Shown here: positions 36,834-43,264 of the stretch, piece after piece
Layout of the letters: every line of letters starts with the position of its first letter
Numbering within the stretch: the first letter of the stretch is position 1
Assembly (NCBI RefSeq): GCF_001665235.1
Contig: NZ_LZSC01000069.1
Coordinates: 1 to 64,000, forward strand
Direction of reading: 5' to 3'
DNA from: Mycobacterium sp. 1100029.7
Lineage (GTDB): Bacteria; Actinomycetota; Actinomycetes; Mycobacteriales; Mycobacteriaceae
Length of the DNA stretch: 64,000 nucleotides
Made by a program: the position numbers and the translations under genes
The notes under the pieces: model-generated
The model's database searches: none
Seen by the model: the letters and a program-made list of their open reading frames with translations, nothing else
Told to the model about the DNA's origin: nothing

Positions 36834-37622
36834 GTGAGCTCGTTCAGCGATCACTCCGCCCGCATGTTGACGCGCTCTATCGCCAGCACCCAGACGTGGT
36901 TGAACGACACGATGACGGCCGCCGGACGCGCCAACCATGCGTTCATACGCCAATTTCGAGGTATCCATCGCGGGAAGCGATGCGTGATCATCGGCAACGG
37001 GCCGAGCCTGAAAAACACCGATATGAGCCTGCTGCGTGACGAATACACGTTCGGGCTCAACCGCATCTACCTGATGTTCGACGAACTCGGGTTCGAGACC
37101 ACCTTCCATGTCGTCATCAACCGGCACGTCGTCGAGCAGTGTGCCGACGACTTCCGCGCGATCAAGGCTCCGCTGTTCACGACCGCACCGAACCGCGAGT
37201 TCCTTGACGGCGCAACCGATACCGCATTTCTCAACACGATCGTCGGACTCTGGCCGCACTTCTCACGTGACGCCGCCCGCGGCGTCTGGGAGGGTTACAC
37301 GGTCACGTATGTGGCGATGCAACTGGCCTACTACATGGGATTCTCCGAGGTCGTCCTGATCGGCGTCGACCACCGGTTCGCTGTCAGCGGAACCCCGAAC
37401 CAACTGGTCGAGTCCACTGGGCCCGATGCCAGTCACTTCGATCCGCGCTATTTTCCCAAGGGATTCAAGTGGCAGCTGCCCGATCTGGATAATTCCGAAG
37501 TCGCCTACCGACTGGCCCGCAACGCATTCGAGGCCGATGGCCGGCGCATTGTCGACGCGACTGTCGATGGCGCGCTGACGATCTATCCCAAGGTCTCGCT
37601 AGAGCAGGCGCTCGCCAAGTGA
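36834..37622 (+). CDS. DUF115 / Maf-type 6-hydroxymethylpterin pyrophosphokinase-like protein
   Basis: The 262-aa protein carries CVIIGNGPSLKNTDMSLL, the GNGPSL signature of the DUF115/MptE-like family that includes flagellin-modifying Maf proteins. GLNRIYLMFDELGFETTFHVVINRHVVEQ and VTYVAMQLAYYMGFSEVVLIGVDHRFAV complete the family pattern. Maf proteins attach pseudaminic or legionaminic acid from CMP donors; other members sit in capsule and LPS clusters. Placement straight after a NeuA-like gene fits a CMP-sugar transferase, by inference. GTG at 36834 with GAGGGGAGA upstream is preferred over the longer open frame. Confidence 0.82.
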   Translation: MSSFSDHSARMLTRSIASTQTWLNDTMTAAGRANHAFIRQFRGIHRGKRCVIIGNGPSLKNTDMSLLRDEYTFGLNRIYLMFDELGFETTFHVVINRHVVEQCADDFRAIKAPLFTTAPNREFLDGATDTAFLNTIVGLWPHFSRDAARGVWEGYTVTYVAMQLAYYMGFSEVVLIGVDHRFAVSGTPNQLVESTGPDASHFDPRYFPKGFKWQLPDLDNSEVAYRLARNAFEADGRRIVDATVDGALTIYPKVSLEQALAK

Positions 37623-37680
37623 CAGTCCAGGCGCTGTGGCGGGCATACGGCACACACCGCATTTGCAGACAGGTGATGAC

Positions 37681-38451
37681 ATGGTTTTGAAGGCACTGGC
37701 CCGTCGAGTGTTGCCGCCGTGGGATCTCGACGAAGTGGGCATCGTGTTTCACGTGATCGGCAATACGCCCGGCACCATGCTCGATGTTGGCGCCCACCAG
37801 GGCTATTCAGCGGCACCGTTTCTGGTGCGCAAGTGGACGGTGCATGCGTTCGAGCCCGACCCGGCCAATCGTGCGATCTTGTCGTCCCGTTTTCCCGACA
37901 TCACGATCGATCCACGTGCCATCGCCGAGAAGGACGGCGACGAGGTGTCGCTGTTCACCAGCGACGTCTCGTCGGGCATCAGCACGCTGTCGCCCTTTCA
38001 TTCCACGCATGAGCCGACCGCGACAGTGCGCACCGTGCGTCTCGACACCTACATTCGCGAGCATGGCATCGAGCAGGTCGACTTCTTGAAGATCGACACC
38101 GAAGGATTCGACCTTTTCGCGTTGCGCTCGTTTCCCTGGGACAAGGTGCATCCCAAGGCCGTGGTCTGCGAATTCGAGGACAACAAAACAACTCGGTTGG
38201 GCCACGATGTTCACGACATTGCCCGCTTCATCCAGCAGCACGGATATGCGGTGTTGGTTTCGGAGTGGGAGCCGATCACCGAGTACGGCGTCCGGCACAC
38301 CTGGCGACGCTTTGCGCGCTATCCGACCGATCTTGGCGCCGACAGCTGGGGCAACCTCATCGCGGTAGAGCCGAGCCTGCTCGAATCCGTCGAGCGCGCA
38401 GGCCAATCCGCGGTCAAGCGAATGCGGCTGCGCCGGTGGGCCGAATCATGA
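37681..38451 (+). CDS. FkbM-family methyltransferase
   Basis: The 256-aa protein with GTMLDVGAHQGYSAAPFLV (SAM loop), VHAFEPDPANRAIL, DTYIREHGIEQVDFLKIDTEGFDLFAL and VVCEFEDNKTTRLG is the third FkbM enzyme of the cluster and the closest to the textbook signature. ATG at 37681 with AGGTGATG upstream; a longer in-frame start at 37636 has no ribosome site. 58 nt after the DUF115 gene, so it could belong to the same operon. Likely O-methylates a sugar hydroxyl in the outer oligosaccharide. Confidence 0.9.
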   Translation: MVLKALARRVLPPWDLDEVGIVFHVIGNTPGTMLDVGAHQGYSAAPFLVRKWTVHAFEPDPANRAILSSRFPDITIDPRAIAEKDGDEVSLFTSDVSSGISTLSPFHSTHEPTATVRTVRLDTYIREHGIEQVDFLKIDTEGFDLFALRSFPWDKVHPKAVVCEFEDNKTTRLGHDVHDIARFIQQHGYAVLVSEWEPITEYGVRHTWRRFARYPTDLGADSWGNLIAVEPSLLESVERAGQSAVKRMRLRRWAES

Positions 38452-38530
38452 TGCATGCAGATACTATGAGACCGCAGGATGATCGCGTGCGGGCGTTGCC
38501 GGGCGTGAAGCTATGAGAAGCGGGAATCCA

Positions 38531-39553
38531 GTGAAACGTGCACTGATTACCGGAATCACCGGTCAGGACGGCTCGTACCTCGCCGAGCTACTGCTGGCCA
38601 AGGGATACGAGGTGCACGGCCTGATCCGCAGGGCCTCCACGTTCAACACGTCGCGCATCGATCACCTCTACGTCGATCCCCACCAACCCGACGCACGGCT
38701 GTTCCTGCATTACGGTGACCTGACCGACGGAACCCGGCTGGTGACGCTGCTGAGCACGATCGACCCCGACGAGGTATACAACCTTGCCGCACAGTCACAT
38801 GTGCGGGTCAGTTTCGACGAACCGGTGCACACCGGCGACACCACCGGCATGGGATCGATCCGGCTGCTCGAAGCCGTCCGCCTGTCCCGAGTCGACTGCC
38901 GCTTTTATCAGGCGTCCTCGTCGGAGATGTTCGGCGCCTCGCCGCCGCCACAGAATGAGCTGACGCCGTTCTACCCACGGTCACCGTACGGTGCGGCGAA
39001 GGTGTACTCCTACTGGGCGACCCGAAACTATCGGGAAGCGTACGGTTTGTTCGCGGTGAACGGCATCTTGTTCAATCACGAATCGCCAAGGCGCGGTGAA
39101 ACATTCGTGACCCGCAAGATCACGCGGGCGGTGGCGCGAATCAAGGCCGGCGTGCAGTCCGATGTATACCTGGGCAACCTCGACGCCATCCGCGACTGGG
39201 GCTACGCGCCCGAGTACGTCGAAGGGATGTGGCGAATGCTGCAGGCCGCCGAACCCGAAGACTTCGTGCTGTCGACCGGACGCGGGTACTCCGTGCGGGA
39301 CTTCGCCCAGACCGCGTTCGAGCACGCCGGACTGGACTGGCAGAAACACGTGAAATTCGACGACCGCTACCTGCGCCCCACCGAGGTGGATTCACTGATC
39401 GGAGATGCCACCAAGGCTGCCCAAACGCTCGGGTGGAAAGCCTCCGTGCACACCGGTGAACTGGCCCGCATCATGGTGGATGCCGACATCGCCGCGCTGG
39501 AGTGCGACGGTAGACCCTGGATCGACACGCCGACGCTGCCCGGCTGGGGTTGA
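38531..39553 (+). CDS. gmd: GDP-mannose 4,6-dehydratase
   Basis: Converts GDP-D-mannose to GDP-4-keto-6-deoxymannose, the common precursor of GDP-fucose, GDP-rhamnose, GDP-6-deoxytalose and GDP-perosamine. The 340-aa extended SDR has ALITGITGQDGSYLAELLL, NLAAQSHVRVSFDEP, SSSEMFG, the pair in SPYGAAKVYS and NHESPRRGETFVTRKITR, all diagnostic. GTG at 38531 gives the standard VKRALITG beginning; an ATG at 38513 adds six residues. M. tuberculosis has gmdA-epiA (Rv1511-Rv1512) at the same chromosomal place. The next gene starts 8 nt later. Confidence 0.96.
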   Translation: MKRALITGITGQDGSYLAELLLAKGYEVHGLIRRASTFNTSRIDHLYVDPHQPDARLFLHYGDLTDGTRLVTLLSTIDPDEVYNLAAQSHVRVSFDEPVHTGDTTGMGSIRLLEAVRLSRVDCRFYQASSSEMFGASPPPQNELTPFYPRSPYGAAKVYSYWATRNYREAYGLFAVNGILFNHESPRRGETFVTRKITRAVARIKAGVQSDVYLGNLDAIRDWGYAPEYVEGMWRMLQAAEPEDFVLSTGRGYSVRDFAQTAFEHAGLDWQKHVKFDDRYLRPTEVDSLIGDATKAAQTLGWKASVHTGELARIMVDADIAALECDGRPWIDTPTLPGWG

Positions 39554-39561
39554 GCGCAGGT

Positions 39562-40524
39562 ATGAATTCACCCATCGGCGTCCTGGACCGCACGCGGCCG
39601 GTGTACATCGCCGGCCATCGCGGACTGGTCGGGTCCGCGTTGGTGCGCAAGTTCGAAGCCGAGGGCTTCACCAATCTCGTTGTGCGCTCGCATGATCAGG
39701 TCGACCTGACGGATCGGGCGGCGACGTTCGACTTCATCCTTGAGGCCAGACCGCAGGTGATCATCGATGCCGCCGCGCGGGTCGGCGGCATTATGGCCAA
39801 CAACACCTACCCGGCCGACTTCCTGTCGCAGAACCTGCAGATTCAGGTCAACTTGCTCGACGCCGCGGTTGCCGCACAAGTCCCGCGGTTGCTGTTCCTC
39901 GGGTCGTCGTGCATCTACCCGAAGTTCGCGCCGCAGCCCATTCCGGAGAGTGCGTTGCTCACCGGTCTGCTGGAACCGACGAACGACGCGTACGCGATCG
40001 CGAAGATCGCGGGAATCCTTCAGGTGCAGGCGGTTCGGCGCCAGCACGGTTTGGCCTGGATTTCGGCTATGCCCACCAACCTCTACGGACCGGGTGACAA
40101 TTTCTCGCCGTCGGGTTCGCATCTGTTGCCGGCCCTTATTCGGCGCTACGAAGAAGCCAAAGCCAGTGGCGCGCCGGCGGTGACGAACTGGGGCACCGGT
40201 ACACCGCAGCGTGAGCTGCTCCACGTCGATGATCTGGCGGATGCGTGCCTGCATTTACTGGAACACTTCGACGGCCCCAACCACGTCAACGTCGGAACCG
40301 GCGTCGACCACACCATCAGCGAGATCGCCGACATGGTCGCCGCTGCGGTCGGGTACACCGGCGAAACACGATGGGATCCAAGCAAACCGGACGGTACACC
40401 GCGCAAGCTGCTGGACGTTTCGGTGTTGCGTGAATCCGGCTGGCAGCCTCGAATCACGTTGCGAGAAGGCATCGAATCCACGGTGGCGTGGTATCGCGCC
40501 AACGCCGACGCGGCTCGGCAGTGA
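39562..40524 (+). CDS. GDP-L-fucose synthase-like epimerase/reductase (EpiA/WcaG type)
   Basis: Acts on the product of GMD, epimerising C3/C5 and reducing C4 with NADPH to give GDP-L-fucose or a related 6-deoxyhexose. The 320-aa protein has VYIAGHRGLVGSALVRKF, GGIMANNTYPADF, the catalytic SSC in FLGSSCIYPK, Y-x3-K in AYAIAKIAG and MPTNLYGPGDNFSP. This is the Fcl/WcaG layout and corresponds to EpiA (Rv1512) of M. tuberculosis. ATG at 39562 follows gmd by 8 nt. Fucose and its O-methyl ethers are known in some M. avium serovar haptens. Confidence 0.93.
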   Translation: MNSPIGVLDRTRPVYIAGHRGLVGSALVRKFEAEGFTNLVVRSHDQVDLTDRAATFDFILEARPQVIIDAAARVGGIMANNTYPADFLSQNLQIQVNLLDAAVAAQVPRLLFLGSSCIYPKFAPQPIPESALLTGLLEPTNDAYAIAKIAGILQVQAVRRQHGLAWISAMPTNLYGPGDNFSPSGSHLLPALIRRYEEAKASGAPAVTNWGTGTPQRELLHVDDLADACLHLLEHFDGPNHVNVGTGVDHTISEIADMVAAAVGYTGETRWDPSKPDGTPRKLLDVSVLRESGWQPRITLREGIESTVAWYRANADAARQ

Positions 40525-40534
40525 ATTTCTGGAG

Positions 40535-41326
40535 TTAAGCGCTGGATTCCGCGGCGCGCCGATAGCCCCGCACCGCAACCGGAATGAACACGGCCAAGAG
40601 CACGGCTGTCCACAGGAACGCCGTCGCCAGCGGTCGTAGGAGCGGACCGCCGTGAGCAAGTGCCCACATCGCCTCGATTGGTGGCGACATCGGTTGGGCG
40701 CGTACTAGCGGTTGAAGCCACGCTGGAAACAGGCCGATCGGCGTGGTGCCCGGATTGAGGAAGGCGAGTGAGACGGTCACTGCCACCAGCCACGTCATTA
40801 TGGTGCGGCCATTGGTGCGAACCGCCAGCGCCATGACCATCGCGGTGTATCCGGTCACCGCGATCGACGGGATCAGAACGAAAAACAATGCTGAAGGCCA
40901 GCCGTGAGCAAAACGCAGCCCCATGGCCACTCCAATGACGGTGATCAACAACGTCGACACGAGCGCGCGTACCGCCTCGGCGGCTAACCGGCCGATCAGC
41001 GCGCTCGCACGGTGCACCGGCAGCACCCACATCCGGCTGAGTAGCCGCCAATCGCGTTCCATCTGGATGCCGACCGCGCCGCCGAGTGCGCCGAACACCG
41101 CCGACAGCACCGTGCACAACGGAACTAAGCCGTACACACTGTCGACGCCGGTCACCATGCGGACCCGCTGGCCCAGCACTACTTGGTAGACGACCAACAG
41201 GAATATCGGGAGCAGCAGTGACCCCATCAGCACGCCCTGGTCGCGCCGCCATCGGGTGAGGAGTACGCCGGCTTGTACCCAGCTCTGACTCAGCAGTGAG
41301 CCCTGCGTCCCGGCCTGCGACGTCAT
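40535..41326 (-). CDS. drrC: ABC-2 transporter permease (DrrC-like)
   Basis: The 263-aa integral membrane protein has about six helices (GSLLLPIFLLVVYQVVLG, YGLVPLCTVLSAVFGALGGAVGI, ALVSTLLITVIGVAMGL, FFVLIPSIAVTGYTAMVMALAV, VAVTVSLAFLNPGTTPIG, FLWTAVLLAVFIPVAV), in the pattern of ABC-2 permeases such as daunorubicin DrrB/DrrC. The third gene of a drrA-drrB-drrC minus-strand operon, overlapping drrB by 4 nt (ATGA). DrrABC homologues occur in M. avium GPL clusters; their cargo there is not settled. It converges on the GDP-fucose-synthase-like gene with a 10-nt gap. Confidence 0.88.
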   Translation of the reverse strand: MTSQAGTQGSLLSQSWVQAGVLLTRWRRDQGVLMGSLLLPIFLLVVYQVVLGQRVRMVTGVDSVYGLVPLCTVLSAVFGALGGAVGIQMERDWRLLSRMWVLPVHRASALIGRLAAEAVRALVSTLLITVIGVAMGLRFAHGWPSALFFVLIPSIAVTGYTAMVMALAVRTNGRTIMTWLVAVTVSLAFLNPGTTPIGLFPAWLQPLVRAQPMSPPIEAMWALAHGGPLLRPLATAFLWTAVLLAVFIPVAVRGYRRAAESSA

Positions 41327-42066
41327 CGCGCCCGCCTTTGCATCCGCAGCGTGATCGCGCCGAAGACCAGCATCATGCCGACGCACCACGCGAGACTGGC
41401 CGCCAGATTTCCTGAGACGACGTGACCGCTGGCCATGCCGCGCAACGTTTCGGCGACCTGCGACACCGGCTGATTGCGCACGTACGGCCGCAGCCAGTCC
41501 GGAAAAGTCGCTTCCGGTGCGATCCCCGTCGACAGCATGAACAGCAGCACCTGCGGGACGAACAGCAGGGGAGTGACCGCCTCCAGACTGGTCGAGGCCG
41601 ATCCGAGCGCGTCGGCACCCAGCGCCACACCCAGGCATAAAAACAACGCGATGAACACGAAGGCGAGCGCGTACCCCAGGCCGCCAGTCATCCGAAACCC
41701 GAACGCATAACCCGCAATCAGCGCCACGGTCAGCGCGAGCGCAGCCCGCATCAGGGTGGCCGCAATGCGGGCGGTGACCGGAAACGCCGCGGGGATGGGC
41801 AGCGCCGCGATTCGCTCGCCCACAGCGGTCAGACGGTCACGTGCCGCACGGTCCGCGGTGACCAGCGCGACGAAGACGACCGACTGGACCACCACCGCGG
41901 GTACCAGGTACTGCGAATAGCTGATGTGCCCGGTGTCGACCAGGCCGTGCAGTGCCACACTGAAACCCGCCAAATACGCGACCGGAGAGAGCACTTCGAA
42001 AACCATTCCGCCGTCGCGTATCGCACCTGTCATCGAACGTTCGGTGAGGGCGGCCAAGGCGCTCAT
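41323..42066 (-). CDS. drrB: ABC-2 transporter permease (DrrB-like)
   Basis: The 247-aa membrane protein has about six hydrophobic segments, including SPVAYLAGFSVALHGLV, YLVPAVVVQSVVFVALV, LMRAALALTVALIAGYAFGF, YALAFVFIALFLCLGVALGADALG and LAASLAWCVGMMLVFGAITL. The RNQPVSQVAETLRGMASG stretch before the last helix is typical of DrrB-type permeases. ATGA overlaps on both sides with drrA and drrC. Expected to form the membrane channel with DrrC. Confidence 0.9.
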   Translation of the reverse strand: MSALAALTERSMTGAIRDGGMVFEVLSPVAYLAGFSVALHGLVDTGHISYSQYLVPAVVVQSVVFVALVTADRAARDRLTAVGERIAALPIPAAFPVTARIAATLMRAALALTVALIAGYAFGFRMTGGLGYALAFVFIALFLCLGVALGADALGSASTSLEAVTPLLFVPQVLLFMLSTGIAPEATFPDWLRPYVRNQPVSQVAETLRGMASGHVVSGNLAASLAWCVGMMLVFGAITLRMQRRAR

Positions 42067-43010
42067 GATCGGGTAACGGCCCGTTCGGTGAGGTGGAGAA
42101 ACGCTTCGTCCAGAGAGGGTCTGCGCAGCGAAATGTCGGTGAGCTCGATGCCGAGCGCGTCGACTCGCCGAAACACCTCGGTGAGTGTCGCGACTCCGTC
42201 GGGAGCCATCACCGACACCGAGTTGGTATCGGCGTCGATGTCGACTCCTTGTAGACCGGTCAGCGCGGTCGCGACCTGACCCAGGTCGGCGGGATTGGTC
42301 GGGGTGACTTGGCAATAGCCGGCACCGGCCCTGCGCTTGAGGTCCTCGGCGGTGCCATTGGCGATCACCTGGCCCTGATCGATGACCACGACGGAGTCGC
42401 TCAGCAGGTCGGCCTCTTCGAGGTTCTGCGTGGTCAGCAGCACGGTGATGCCCTGTCGGGTCATCGAGCTGACGAGCGAATACAGTGTGCGGCGGCTGCG
42501 CGGGTCCAGGCCGGTGGTCGGCTCGTCGAGGAAGAGCACATCCGGCAGCACCACCAGGGCAATCGCGAGGTCGACGCGGCGCCGCATACCGCCGGAGTAG
42601 GTGGAGGCACGCCGGTCGGCAGCGTCGACGAGGTCGAACTGCTCGATCAATTCGGCGGCACGAGCCTTTGCCTGGCGGCGGCTCAGCCCGCGCAACCTGC
42701 CGAACAACACCAGGTTTTCACGTCCATTGAGCAGGGGATCCATGGCGCTGAACTGTCCGGCGATCCCGATGCTGGAACGTACCTGCGCGGGCTGGCGCAC
42801 GATGTCGTAACCGTTGACCACCGCCTGACCCGAACTCGGACGGATCAACGTGGACAAGATGTTGATGGTCGTCGTCTTACCGGCGCCGTTGTGCCCGAGC
42901 ACACCGCAGACCGTCCCGGCCGGTACCGAGAAGCTCACCCCGCGCAGCGCGTGCGTGGTCCCCCCGAATGTCTTCGTAAGGCCATCGACCTCTATCGCAA
43001 GCGGACTCAC
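42063..43010 (-). CDS. drrA: ABC transporter ATP-binding protein (DrrA-like)
   Basis: The 315-aa ATPase has Walker A in GHNGAGKTTT, the ABC signature YSGGMRRRVDLA, Walker B VLFLDEPTTGLDP and an H-loop position reading TTQNLEEADLL: Gln replaces the usual His, as in DrrA-type drug exporters. A C-terminal regulatory region (about 240-315) is typical of DrrA. GTG at 43010 (VSPLAIEVDGLTKTFGG) is chosen because it fits the domain start; a longer frame to 43064 has an unlikely N-terminus. First gene of the drrABC operon. Confidence 0.9.
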   Translation of the reverse strand: MSPLAIEVDGLTKTFGGTTHALRGVSFSVPAGTVCGVLGHNGAGKTTTINILSTLIRPSSGQAVVNGYDIVRQPAQVRSSIGIAGQFSAMDPLLNGRENLVLFGRLRGLSRRQAKARAAELIEQFDLVDAADRRASTYSGGMRRRVDLAIALVVLPDVLFLDEPTTGLDPRSRRTLYSLVSSMTRQGITVLLTTQNLEEADLLSDSVVVIDQGQVIANGTAEDLKRRAGAGYCQVTPTNPADLGQVATALTGLQGVDIDADTNSVSVMAPDGVATLTEVFRRVDALGIELTDISLRRPSLDEAFLHLTERAVTRS

Positions 43011-43264
43011 AGTTGGGAGTATTTCATGGTAGGGCCCCGCATGTTGGTGGTATTGACTGCACACGCCGCAGGTTCGCGAGAAGCGGGTTGCTTTCCATCG
43101 AATACGCCGCTACCAGGTGATTCGCAGTCGAACCGTCATGGGCGTTGTCGGCAGATAATTGCTTGTGCGCCATTACTTTTCCGGGAGCGAGCGGACTTGT
43201 TCAGTGAATTGTCGGACGTAGCTTCAATTTTCAACGGATAACCGTGAATTGAGTTGTGTCCAAC
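43011..43264. other. Intergenic region between drrA and mmpL4b
   Basis: This 254-bp gap lies upstream of drrA and downstream of mmpL4b on the minus strand, and is less GC-rich than its surroundings. It should hold the drrABC promoter and perhaps an mmpL4b terminator. I see no gene and no clear hairpin with a T-run. Confidence 0.5.
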
